Under the pieces are notes generated by a model. It saw nothing but the letters and a program-made list of their open reading frames with translations, did not search any database and was not told the DNA's origin. Source: Coprinus comatus (taxonomy: Eukaryota > Basidiomycota > Agaricomycetes > Agaricales > Agaricaceae). Taken from it: a DNA stretch of 64,000 nt. The position numbers were made by a program, and so were the translations under genes. Shown here piece by piece: positions 20,702 through 31,200 of this stretch; position 1 is the stretch's first letter, and every line of letters starts with the position of its first letter. The DNA lies in assembly GCA_034638255.1 (NCBI GenBank), contig JAWPGT010000093.1:16171-80170 (forward strand), read 5' to 3'.

Positions 20702-22450
20702 ATGTCTAATCCAAACAAGAACTGTGTTACCCTCCTTAACTCAGGAATTTCACAACGGTCTCTGGCAAATCTTGCCACTGTTCAAGCTCAAGCCGAGTAT
20801 CTCCAAGCCTTGATCAAGGCCATCTCAGCACAACGGTCATTTTTGTTAACAAGAACCAACGACGAAATCTCGGCAACAAAGGACATCCCAGCCGAAGTAC
20901 TCTCCATCATTTTCCATCTCGCCTGCCAGCCTCCGGAGTTTCTCAGTAAACTTCAAGGAACCCCAACCAATAATATCCCTACCACTTTTCCATCCCTTCT
21001 AGCATGTGTATCGTCTGATTGGCGAGATGTAGTATATGATACTCCACAATTATGGACATTCATGCAGGCTGAAGTTGATGATGAAAACGTAGCTTGTGTC
21101 GCTTCTCGTCTTCTACGGTATTCACATAAGTCTGGAGCATTAGGAGGCACTGTCGATCTAGACTTCCAGAAACAGATGTTTACCAATTGTGGACGCAAAG
21201 CGAGACGGATGGAAAAGCGGCAGTCCCAATTACATGGTCTCTATTACCCGGATTGCGAAGACATAGTAGTTGATCAAAATGACCATGAATATCTGGAACC
21301 TATCAGGAAGGTCATCTTCGATGAGAACCCAGAGAAATTTCGCGAAATTCGGTTATTCAATGCACCTATGGAATGGTTTATTGATGCTAGGACGGTTTTT
21401 TGTGCTAAATTTAGCCTTCTCGAGGCGATTTATTTTTCTTGGATGTATCACTATCCACAAACAGAAGATGCAGTCCACAACTTCCAGTTTGATTTTGGCG
21501 CTTTGCTAAATCTGAAGGAGGTTTTTATATTTGGTTTCCCTTCAAAATGCATCCCGGCGCCTCATTTCATCGTTTCAGACACTATCACAGTCCTTCATCT
21601 TTCCGAGATTGACTACAATACCTGCGTAACCGTTCTACTCAATCTCCAACGCCTTCGTACAATCTCCATGATGCGACCAGTGACTCGAAACTACCATGAA
21701 GACTACATCATCCAGCCAAATCCAATAGCAGGTCTCACTATCCAGTTGCCAAATCTCGAAACCTTTGAATGGACCTTTCCCGATGTCGATTCGGTTTGGA
21801 ATTATGAAGTTCTCAAAATCCTTCCAATATTGTATATTCCTTCCATCTGTACCATCACCCTCCATCAGCCTTGGAATCCGGGTTTTAAGTATGTTTCAGG
21901 ACTAGGAAGATTTCTTAATCGTTTACCCAGTTCATGTCATTCTATGACATTGGTTACGAATTACTTCCACTCGAATCACGCGATACATTTCACCATTGGA
22001 AGAACTTTGCTTGTTATCCCAACTACTGTTTCTCAGATTGAATTAAGGAGTTCGTGTTTGGGCTTCGCGAACTCTGTTGGCGATTATACTAGTCTTCTTA
22101 GTGACCCACTAAGGGGGCTTAGTAGAATAACCAAGGTATCGGTCGTTAAAGACAGTAGATGTTGGGGAAATCCATATGGTGCAAATTGTATGCAACAACA
22201 GGTTGGATATCTTCAAGCCAGTGACCGATGTGCGTATCCCGTGTTTGATTCGTCGAAATTTTTAAAAGCTATGAAGAAAAGAGTTCATTTTGGGTTGGGA
22301 GAAAGCAGGTTTGAGATCGAGTATCAAACTAGTCTTACTGGTTTGGTTGAATGGAAGGAAGAGGATAAGGAAGGTTTGAGGAAACTGGTTGAACAAAGTG
22401 GACTTGAAGCTGAAGTTGTGGAAGATGGGAAACGTGTTGAGTGGCTTTGA
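20702..22450 (+). CDS. F-box protein, paralogue 1
   Basis: Single-exon 582-aa ORF. Near residues 58-75 it has ISATKDIPAEVLSIIFHLAC, the F-box-like LPxEVLxxIF pattern common in mushroom F-box families, followed by LLACVSSDWRDVVYDTPQLW. The rest is leucine-rich and irregular (LEAIYFSWMYHY, LPNLETFEWTFPDVDS), typical of degenerate LRR substrate-binding regions. Such proteins usually bind Skp1 in SCF ubiquitin ligases; the substrate is unknown. The next gene is a clear tandem paralogue sharing VDLDFQKQ, LFNAPMEWF/LFDAPLHWF and TVSQ(I/V)ELR. Confidence 0.8.
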   Translation: MSNPNKNCVTLLNSGISQRSLANLATVQAQAEYLQALIKAISAQRSFLLTRTNDEISATKDIPAEVLSIIFHLACQPPEFLSKLQGTPTNNIPTTFPSLLACVSSDWRDVVYDTPQLWTFMQAEVDDENVACVASRLLRYSHKSGALGGTVDLDFQKQMFTNCGRKARRMEKRQSQLHGLYYPDCEDIVVDQNDHEYLEPIRKVIFDENPEKFREIRLFNAPMEWFIDARTVFCAKFSLLEAIYFSWMYHYPQTEDAVHNFQFDFGALLNLKEVFIFGFPSKCIPAPHFIVSDTITVLHLSEIDYNTCVTVLLNLQRLRTISMMRPVTRNYHEDYIIQPNPIAGLTIQLPNLETFEWTFPDVDSVWNYEVLKILPILYIPSICTITLHQPWNPGFKYVSGLGRFLNRLPSSCHSMTLVTNYFHSNHAIHFTIGRTLLVIPTTVSQIELRSSCLGFANSVGDYTSLLSDPLRGLSRITKVSVVKDSRCWGNPYGANCMQQQVGYLQASDRCAYPVFDSSKFLKAMKKRVHFGLGESRFEIEYQTSLTGLVEWKEEDKEGLRKLVEQSGLEAEVVEDGKRVEWL

Positions 22451-22825
22451 GTTGGCTTCCTTTTTGGTATGATTATTGTTTCTGCTTTATCTCTTGTAGT
22501 TCTTCGAGAGGTTGAAGAGAATGTTTGTTATCTAGTAGACTATTCACATGACTCATGGAGTCGTTTTGTTATATTTTTGATTATACTCTTATTATGATTT
22601 GATGGTGATTCTTGTTGACAATTATACAATAGGGATACTTGTTCGTTAAATGTCGAGTTCAGTGTTCAAGTTCGGTATTGAACAATTGAATATAGCCTTT
22701 TGTATTGTGATCTCACTCACAAAAAGGTCTTGGACCATTTGTCTTATAACCTCACAGAACTATTGATATTGAAACTTTAAGCTTAGACCTATCTGTTATA
22801 CCAATCAGATCCACACAAAACGCAA

Positions 22826-24652
22826 ATGGATCCTTATTTGACCTGCGTCCCTGCACTTGATTGCGATTATAAAATCATGAGAGTGAATGATAGAAGGGAA
22901 TACGATCACTCTAAGATGCATCTTCCCACCTTTACACTGTATACAAAATCAAAAGAAAAAGCAAAGAAATATCTCAAATCCACAGCCCAGCGCCACTCAA
23001 ATTCATCCGTCACCGACGTTCCATACATTACGGTCCCTACAGAGTCCGAGCATTATCAGGCCCTCATCAAGAAAGACGCAGCAAAACGAAACGCCTGGTT
23101 GTCAATGATCGATGGCGATAAATACTCAGCAACTAAAGACATTCCAGAGAAGATACTCTCCGTTATTTTCTGTTTCGCCTGTGGCCCCTTCGAACCGGAC
23201 TTTCTTCATAAACCTCAAAAAGCTCCATCTCATCGTAGTGGCCATAGGGCTCATCCCGCCGTCTTGGCCGCCGTGTCATCTCGCTGGCGAGCTGTAGTAA
23301 ATGCAACTCCACGATTGTGGTCCTTCATCGGAGCAGAGGTTAATAATAGGAATGTGCCTCGGGCTGTCTCACTGCTGCGCCGTTGTTTAGATAAGTCCAA
23401 AGATCTTAGCGTCGCTGTGGATTTGGACTTTCAGAAACAGTTGTTAATCAATTGTGGATTCTGGAATGAGAGGTTCGCAAATGGACTCGTCTACCACCCC
23501 TATGGTGAAACACTTCCTCACTTGAATAGCGTTGGAGCACTACAACCTCTACACAGTTTTATCGTTGACAATCTCTCAGAAAGAGTTCGAACAATTCGTT
23601 TGTTCGATGCTCCTTTGCACTGGTTCCAGAAATCGAACTCCTTATTCAATGATAGGTTCATTCTGCTAGAGGCCATATTTTTGTCCTGGAAGTACATGGA
23701 GAATGCGACGGATTTCCGATTAGATCTCAGTTGCTTGCCAAAGCTGAAAGAAGTCTTTCTATTTGGCTTCTCAAGTCAACACGTGATGGAATTCATCGTG
23801 CCAACTACTCTCACAATCCTTCATCTTTCTCAAATTGACTACAACGCTTGCGTTACATTTTTACCACATTGCAAAAACCTTCGTTCATTCTCTATGACGC
23901 GCCCACTCACTCCGACTCGAAGTACCTGGGAAAACACAATATCAAGGATAAGCCCATTGGAACTGACGTACCTCGAAGATTTTGAATGGACATTTCCCCA
24001 AACATCGGACAATAATATGACATTCCTTGAAATATTTGCTTTGTTAAGCACTCCTTCGCTTCGAAAACTTGCCCTCCATGAACCTTGGGGTACTGTTGGT
24101 CTTGATACTGGGCTCCACCAATTCCTTGATCGTTTACCAGACTCATGTCAGTCAATTACCTTGGTCGCAACCCTTATTCATCCGGTACCCTTATATCGTA
24201 TCGTGGATACTTTGATTCACATACCAACCACTGTATCTCAGGTTGAGCTGAGAATCGGATGTATGTGTCTTGCAAATTCCGTTTGGGGCGCTGGATATAA
24301 AGACGAAAATGGAAACACTTCAAAACCTGAGAACATGTTCGAATGTTATAAAATTACCAAAATATCAGTCATTAAAGAGGGTCGATTTGGGGGAAATGCT
24401 CGTTCAATTCATGTACAAGATCCTCAATTTTGTGAAGGTCGATCTTTCAGCACCTTGGAATTCTTCAAAGTTATGGAGAGTAGAGCGTCCTTGGGACAGA
24501 AAACATCACAGAAGGTTTCTCTGGAGTACGATACTAGTATTACAGGTTTTATTAAATGGAAGGAATATGAGAAGGAGGGGTTAAGAGGGGTGATTGTAGG
24601 TGGCCTTGATCTAGAGATTTTGGAGGATGGGAAACAGGTTTCGTGGCTTTGA
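22826..24652 (+). CDS. F-box protein, paralogue 2
   Basis: Single-exon 608-aa ORF, collinear with the preceding F-box gene over its whole length but with an extra N-terminal segment of about 35 aa. F-box-like segment: YSATKDIPEKILSVIFCFAC, then VLAAVSSRWRAVVNATPRLW. Shared blocks include VDLDFQKQLLINCG, LEAIFLSWKYM, LTILHLSQIDYNACVT, LEDFEWTFPQ and ITGFIKWKE near the C-terminus. Tandem duplication with clear divergence and no disabling lesion. Likely an SCF adaptor; target unknown. Confidence 0.8.
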   Translation: MDPYLTCVPALDCDYKIMRVNDRREYDHSKMHLPTFTLYTKSKEKAKKYLKSTAQRHSNSSVTDVPYITVPTESEHYQALIKKDAAKRNAWLSMIDGDKYSATKDIPEKILSVIFCFACGPFEPDFLHKPQKAPSHRSGHRAHPAVLAAVSSRWRAVVNATPRLWSFIGAEVNNRNVPRAVSLLRRCLDKSKDLSVAVDLDFQKQLLINCGFWNERFANGLVYHPYGETLPHLNSVGALQPLHSFIVDNLSERVRTIRLFDAPLHWFQKSNSLFNDRFILLEAIFLSWKYMENATDFRLDLSCLPKLKEVFLFGFSSQHVMEFIVPTTLTILHLSQIDYNACVTFLPHCKNLRSFSMTRPLTPTRSTWENTISRISPLELTYLEDFEWTFPQTSDNNMTFLEIFALLSTPSLRKLALHEPWGTVGLDTGLHQFLDRLPDSCQSITLVATLIHPVPLYRIVDTLIHIPTTVSQVELRIGCMCLANSVWGAGYKDENGNTSKPENMFECYKITKISVIKEGRFGGNARSIHVQDPQFCEGRSFSTLEFFKVMESRASLGQKTSQKVSLEYDTSITGFIKWKEYEKEGLRGVIVGGLDLEILEDGKQVSWL

Positions 24653-24744
24653 GTTCCATTATGTTGTATATGTTTCTTGGTTTTACCTACAGGATAATAA
24701 ATGATCTCATGAAGCCTTGTACCCATGTAAAGACTCGCGATGTT

Positions 24745-25010
24745 CTATGAGCATAGTAGAAATAGCACAAGGTTTAGGTTCATCAGGTTGTCTCCTTCTC
24801 TGCTGTCACTGGGATAAATCTGGAGTTCTTGGGGTCACCATTGCTTTAAACTTTGAGAAGTACATTCTAATCAATTACTTATATGAAACGAGGTGGGGTG
24901 CAATCGCTCAGGCCGAACCGCATCACGTCTATTATGCAAACTTTGAAATTGCTGATAGTGATGATGAGAATGAGAAACGGGGTGATTGGAACCTGTCAGT
25001 GTATGCATAA
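24745..25010 (+). pseudogene. F-box paralogue remnant
   Basis: A short open stretch resembles the segment of the two upstream F-box proteins around LLRRCLDKSKDLSVAVDLDFQKQLLINCG. Here it reads LLLCCHWDKSGVLGVTIALNFEKYILINYL. The F-box and the C-terminal region are missing, so this is a decayed third tandem copy. Confidence 0.5.
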
Positions 25011-25299
25011 CTTTATTTCATTTGGATGCTGTGCAATTCCCGAAGTTATTTTTGAGTGCGCAGCGATGGCCGCTAGGTATACTATGCACTGTGCCAGTGA
25101 CTTGGTAATCCACACAGATTATCAAGTGCTAGCAAGTATTTATCCAAGCTTTACTTTGCTCGTGAGTGTGGGTCTCAGAGTAAAGTTTAGGCATGTACTC
25201 GATAATTCAGTTAGATTATCGAGTCACCCACGCAGTGTATGGTCGGTGGGAGTCAGTCACGAGCACCAAACTTAATATATAATTAGACGAGCCATAGTA

Positions 25300-25545
25300 T
25301 TGGAATATGAGCCTAGGCCCAACGAAGACATCCTCGTTGCTGAAGACTATGTCAACATTCTCATGTGGGGCAGAGAAGAAGTCATTAAATGGCGCAAGTC
25401 AGGAGATAATAGAATAGACTTGTATTGTGAAAAAGGTTCATCGCCAGAAAAAGAAAATGAAAGATTTAAACCCTCTTCTTTACTGATGGAATGCCCACGG
25501 GGAGGTATTGGAGAAATGGAGAATCTTGGCAATTTGTTGTTTAAT
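25300..25545 (+). pseudogene. Two-domain family copy I, C-terminal fragment (subfamily 1)
   Basis: Starts mid-exon 3 with EYEPRPNEDILVAEDYVNIL, parallel to copy G. A frameshift falls near the FKFSFFTDG codons; the remaining family C-terminus (RYWRNGESWQFVV) is present in the other frame up to about 25545. Exons 1-2 are absent. It lies about 5 kb beyond copy H. Confidence 0.6.
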
Positions 25546-25662
25546 GTCATGTGCTAGTGTGCTGAGTGATATTTTTTGTCAAATTGACACTATATACACG
25601 GCCTAGGACGCTCGATCAGGAGTCGGGCAGCAATATCATCTAAAATGTCATAAGGGAGTTTT

Positions 25663-26193
25663 TGTTACGGTTTCATATTTATCACGACTAATCATTAGAA
25701 CTAATGATGGACGATAGTGTACTTTCTCTTCATCTGTTTTACATAGCCTTGGACTGATGTTTCATATAGCCTCGGACTAGTACTTTCTACAGACTTCCAC
25801 TTGTCGTTTCACTTATCGTTTCAGCTGTAGATAGTTTCACTCTCCTGTCTCACATGTATCAAGCATAGCCTACAACCTGTACTCGTAGTTGTATAAATAC
25901 ATGGACAGCGACAGAGATTAAGCTCGAGCTTAATACTCTCTTGTTCTTCTGTTCTTCTTGCTTTCATTGTTCTGCCTCTACCTTGTTAGCCCTAGAACTT
26001 GGAGTCAGCTCTAACTCTTGCACGAACGGCTTACTAGTAAGGAACACCTGTGATCTACAGTCTGCGTACTGTGGAGGTCGTCCCCTGAAAGTAGTCTCAG
26101 TCTGAGTAGACGTTCTCCTCCTACGAGCATCTTGAAGAGATCCATCGTAGCATCGTCTATACCGAAATGGAGGTATAGGCAAGATCGATAACA
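25663..26193 (+). repeat. 5' LTR of the Ty3 element
   Basis: Begins TGTTACGG and ends GATAACA (TGTTA...TAACA). TATAAATA at 25892-25899 is followed about 25-30 bp later by a 16-bp palindrome TTAAGCTCGAGCTTAA, the likely transcript start region. Confidence 0.9.
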
Positions 26194-26195
26194 TT

Positions 26196-26205
26196 GTATT
26201 AAGCT
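26196..26205 (+). promoter_or_regulatory. Self-complementary primer-binding site
   Basis: GTATTAAGCT, two bases after the LTR, is the exact reverse complement of AGCTTAATAC at 25927-25936 near the predicted RNA 5' end. Tf1/sushi-type elements prime reverse transcription this way instead of with tRNA. No TGG-initiated tRNA PBS is present. Confidence 0.55.
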
Positions 26206-26427
26206 ACAACTCGACGAATCCCTAACCAGGATATCTGTCATCGTCTTCCTCCGCGAACCTCTAACCCAGGTCTCTGCACTCGTCACCCTCCCCAACCCAA
26301 CTCCGTGCGAACTCCTAACCAGAGTCTCTGCAAACCTTTGCTTTTATTCCTTTGACAACCGCCTAACCCGCAACCGTCATTATTTGGAAAATTAGCACCA
26401 ACCTCCACGCATAGGATCAAGATCCGG

Positions 26428-26575
26428 GCTGATAACATACCTCGCCGTCGAGCAGGACTACCTTAAGCAAGTAGTGGCTGATAACATACCTTGCCGTCGA
26501 GCAGGTCTACCTTAAGCAAGTAGTGGCTGAGAACATACCCTCTTAAAGAAGAAGGGCTGCCTTTAGCAAGCAGCA
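26428..26575 (+). repeat. 49-bp tandem repeats in the Ty3 leader
   Basis: Three units starting GCTGATAACATACC (26428, 26477) and GCTGAGAACATACC (26526); the third is divergent. Each carries the core CTTAAGCAAGTAGTG or a variant. Confidence 0.7.
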
Positions 26576-27259
26576 CCCCAAGTTTCCACAATTGCCTCCC
26601 ACCGAATTTCCTCTTCCACCCCTTCGTCTTCCAGACAACCACCCAACCCTCCTCCCATATCAAGAGACGCAAACGAACAAGAACTAGTTGATCTCTTTGA
26701 CTCCGCCGTACGAATCCCAGAGGTCAGCACAACCTTTGGAACTCCTTCAGTCAGGAGGTACCTTCCACCAGGAGTCAAACTCTCAAACGATCAGCAAATT
26801 TGTATCACTGATACCTGGAAACGATTCAAAGAACTCAACGAAAAAGGAAGTTCTCAAATCGCCGCCGATATCCACTACATCTTCCGTTTCCTACTACCCT
26901 ACAAATCCACCTCTCTCCTTATCCAAGTCAACACCTACGAACTATACCTAGTAGTCGACAACCTTTATCAACCAACCGTCAGCAACCCTGATCTCATTAC
27001 CAATATCGAAGTCAACGCAGCACAAACATCATTCGATAGCAGAGAACTTGCAAACCTCAGGAACGCAATCCGTGATAAAGTCACTGCTCTAGACCTATTC
27101 CCTACACCATCACCTATCCGAACTCACCCCCCTGCCAACCCATTTGGAACCAATCCCAATCCTTCCACACCCGACGACGCTTCTATCCACTCAGTTTCCC
27201 AAAACCACTCTTGTGCTCAATCACCTACACCCAGAAACCCAGCTCGTCCTCCCTCCAGA
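26567..27259 (+). other. 231-codon open stretch in frame with gag, no ATG
   Basis: The gag frame is open upstream from the TAG at 26564 to the gag ATG. The translation is protein-like (WKRFKELNEKGSSQIAADIH, LLIQVNTYELYLVVDNLY) and ends in a Pro/Asn-rich linker. It probably encodes the gag N-terminus, using a non-AUG start, a leader intron or a lost ATG. Confidence 0.45.
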
Positions 27260-28285
27260 ATGACCGACCAACCTACCGAAGAAAACTACAATGGAAAGTT
27301 CGATATCCCAATCGAAAAGTTTGATGGAAAACCCATCCATTATGAGAATTGGAAAGATAGCATCATTCTTGCCTTACAATCGAAACCCAAATACTTTCGA
27401 AACGGTGCTATCCAAACAGAACAAGCCATACCAGTTGTTCTCCAATTATTAACTCATGGGAGTTGTGGTCATTTCCGAAGGCAATATTTGAGTTCTCATA
27501 GAGGAGAAGAAGCAGGAACATATAGATATGGAACATGGCACGATTTCATCACAAGTCTTGACCGAGCTTTCCAACCCCATGCTGAAGCTGCTGATGCTCG
27601 CAACAAGCTCAAGACTTATTGCATGCTTCCTTGGCAAAATATGGAAGATCATGTTAATAATGTCAAGCAACTCCTTGATTTGGCTGGAATTGACAACGAC
27701 GCCTACAAAGTTGATTCATTCCGTTCTACACTCCCTCCGAAAATCCGAGAAGCCATTGCTCTTCGCTACCCTCAACCAACTACATTCGATGAATGGACTA
27801 CCATTGCCACCCAACTTGATCAAGCTATCCGTCAGATCAACCACAAACCCCGTCCTCCAAAAAGCTATCAGAAACACAACTTCAACATCTCCAAGCTACC
27901 CCAAGGAGAACCAATGGAGATTGATGCTGCTGGACGATATGATGATGATGAATATGAAGAAGTCGGAATCCCAGATTTTGACTCTTCCGATTCAGAAGAA
28001 TCTGACGAAGAAAACGAAGCTGAATTAATTCTTGGAATGGTCCTCACGGAACAACAAAAGGAATGTCGTAGCCGAGGTGTCTGCTTCTCTTGTGGAAATG
28101 CTGGACATTTCTTCCGAGAATGCCCCAAACGTCAATCCTCCTCCTCCAAACCCCGCAACAAGAAATCATCCTCATCAAACAGACCTTTCAAAAAGAAGAA
28201 GAAGAACAATGGAATTGACAAATTCCGTAGCTTCATGAAAGTGGCATCAACACTGATTGAAGATGAAGAAGATTTGAATTTTTAG
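27260..28285 (+). CDS. Gag of the Ty3 element
   Basis: Capsid/nucleocapsid polyprotein of 341 aa from the first ATG. The Ty3 gag core spans roughly residues 15-190 (FDGKPIHYENWKDSIILAL, FITSLDRAFQP, VNNVKQLLDLAGI). An acidic linker follows, then one CCHC zinc knuckle CFSCGNAGHFFREC near residue 275, and a basic tail ending DEEDLNF. The frame may extend 231 codons upstream without ATG. The stop at 28283-28285 overlaps the open pol frame by 19 nt. Confidence 0.9.
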   Translation: MTDQPTEENYNGKFDIPIEKFDGKPIHYENWKDSIILALQSKPKYFRNGAIQTEQAIPVVLQLLTHGSCGHFRRQYLSSHRGEEAGTYRYGTWHDFITSLDRAFQPHAEAADARNKLKTYCMLPWQNMEDHVNNVKQLLDLAGIDNDAYKVDSFRSTLPPKIREAIALRYPQPTTFDEWTTIATQLDQAIRQINHKPRPPKSYQKHNFNISKLPQGEPMEIDAAGRYDDDEYEEVGIPDFDSSDSEESDEENEAELILGMVLTEQQKECRSRGVCFSCGNAGHFFRECPKRQSSSSKPRNKKSSSSNRPFKKKKKNNGIDKFRSFMKVASTLIEDEEDLNF

Positions 28286-31200
28286 GCCGGGTTTTGCTTA
28301 AGGCGACAAGTCAAACCCATCCAGCCTCCGCTATCCTTTCGGTGATTCATGAAGATTCTCAAGACTCGGACAATCTCTCCTTTACAGACGATGAATCAGA
28401 CATTAGTACTACTCACTCCTCTACTTCAAAGACAATGGACATACCGGACCCTAATTATTCTCCCGAACCAGACATTTCGCCACCCGTGAACATTTCCGTT
28501 ATCCCTCTCATTCTGTCCCGCAACGAAAAATCTATTTATCTACCAATTTATCTTCAAAATCATCGCTCCCACCAGCTCGCCACCCTCAATGCCCTGATTG
28601 ATTCAGGAGCTCAAGGAAACTTCGTTTCCGAGAAAACCGCACACTCCCTTAACCTCCAACGAACCCTTGTGGAACCTCCAATTGCTGTCACGAATGTCGA
28701 TGGAACAGAAAATATCAGTGGAACAATCACTGAGAAAGTAGTTGTGGAATGTATCATTGATGGTCGAAACATCAAGACAGATGCCTATGTTATTGGAATT
28801 GGAAAACACCCCGCCATTCTAGGGTTTTCCTTTCTGGAACAGTACAATCCCGATATTGATTGGACTGCCAAAACATTCCGATGGCGTTCACCATCTTCTA
28901 GAACCATCTCCTGCTCCCAACTCGAAAATTCCATCACAATCAATGAAGTCACCTGTTACAATGAAGACCCAATTGATGTTCCTAAAAACCTCCGCATTGC
29001 TGCACAATCGCTCCCTGATATCCTTGACACTGGATTGGCTGGCCGCCTCATACAAATCAATGCCAAAACTTCTGCATCCCAACTTATATCTCAAAAGCAT
29101 GCAAAAGCTACTTCATCCGATCCAAAGGAAATAGTTCCTAGAACATTATGGAAATATCTTCCTGTCTTTGACAAGAAGGCCTCAGAACGATTTCCTCCAT
29201 CACGACCTTGTGATCATCGCATTGATCTAAAAGAAACCTTCACTCCAAAGTCTTACAAACCATATCGCCTTGCACCGGCTGAAATGGATGAATTGAAGAC
29301 CTTTCTTGATGAGAACCTAGCCAAAGGATATATCCGACCATCTAAATCCCCTATGGCATCACCGTTCTTTTTCGTCAACAAGAAAGATGGAAAATCTCTC
29401 AGACCATGTCAAGATTATCGCTACCTCAATTCCCACACTGTGAAAAATGCCTATCCCATTCCCAACGTCAGCTCAATTATGGACTGCCTCCGTGGAGCTA
29501 AATACTTCACCAAAATGGACGTTCGTCTTGGATATAACAACGTTCGCATCTTTGATGGAGACCAATGGAAAGGAGCATTTAAAACTCCATTCGGTCTTTT
29601 CGAACCCACTGTTATGTTCTTTGGAATGACAAATTCTCCTGCAACGTTCCAGGCAATGATGGATCATATCTTCCGAGATCTCATTGACAAACCTGGTTGT
29701 ACCGCAGTTATTGTCTATATGGATGATATTCTCATTTTCTCTGATAACAAGCAAGATCTTAACAAGATGACTCTAGAAGTTCTAAAAAGAGTCCAAGAAA
29801 ACGATCTTTATCTCAAAACCGAGAAATGTGAATTCGAGAAAACCTCCATAGAATTCCTAGGAATGACAATAAGCCAGAACAGTATCACCATGTCTGAAGA
29901 CAAACTGGCTGGAATTGCAGAATGGCCTATTCCAACATCACAACGCGAAGTTAGAAAGTTCTTAGGATTTGCAAACTTCTACCGAAAATTCATCAAAGAC
30001 TACGCCAATATCACCCGTCCTCTAAATGACCTTCTACGCAAGTCGGTAGCATTTAAATGGACCCCAGAAGCAGAAGAAGCTTTCAATACTGTTAAAGACA
30101 TGTTTGCGAACGGATCTATCCTTCTAACTCCTGATCCTCACAAACCTTTCCATGTCGAAACAGATGCTTCCGACTTTGCAACGGGCGGTGTTCTATGTCA
30201 AACTGATGAAAATGGAGTTACAAGACCTTGTGCCTTCCGTTCTAAATCCCTTGGACCTGCGGAACGCAACTATCCCACTCCGGACAAAGAACTTCTTGCG
30301 ATCAAACAAGCTTTTGATGACTGGCGCCACTACCTACTAGGATCGCCGCATATAGTAACTGTGCACAGTGATCACAACAATCTCCGTTTTTGGCAAGATT
30401 CGCAGAAGCTGTCACGCCGTCAAGCTCGCACTTGGGCTGAACTGCAGAAATACAACTTTGTGATAAAACACAAACCAGGAAAAGAAATTCCTGCTGCAGA
30501 TGCACTCTCTAGACGACCAGATCATAACTTTGACTCTGCCGAAGAAAATGTGGACATTGTGGTTTTACCAAACAAGCTATTCTTAAACGCCACTTCAACT
30601 GAACCTGCCTTAATTGCTCAAGAACCCACTCTGAAGGAGAAACAACGGCTTCTAGCACAGCATCATGATCACCATTCCGCAGGCCACCCTGGAATAGATG
30701 AAACATTAAGACGAATTCAGTTAATAGTGAAATGGCCTGGTATGCGCGATTTCATTACCAACTACGTCAAAGCCTGTCCACAATGCCAACAATTCAAGAT
30801 TGATCGGAATCCTGCAAAACCTCCATTCCAACCACTTCCCCCATCCGAATCTATGCGCGTTTTTGGCGATATTGCTATGGACCTGATCACCGACCTTCCT
30901 ATTTGCGGAAAATTTGATTCTATATTATCCGTGATAGATCGCGGATTATCGAAGGGGATAATACTCTGTCCAACGTCGAAAACCTGCACTTTCGCCGACA
31001 TCTCTAAACTCCTGATCGACAATGTCTACAAACGGTTTGGTACCCCCAACACTATTGTCTCAGATCGCGACCCTCGTTTTGCTTCTAGAGCTGCCCAAAG
31101 GTTCTTTAAAATGCTCCAGATCGACTGGAAACCTTCTACGGCATACCATCCCCAAACAGATGGTGCAACAGAACGAGCCAATCAAGAGATTGAAACATAT

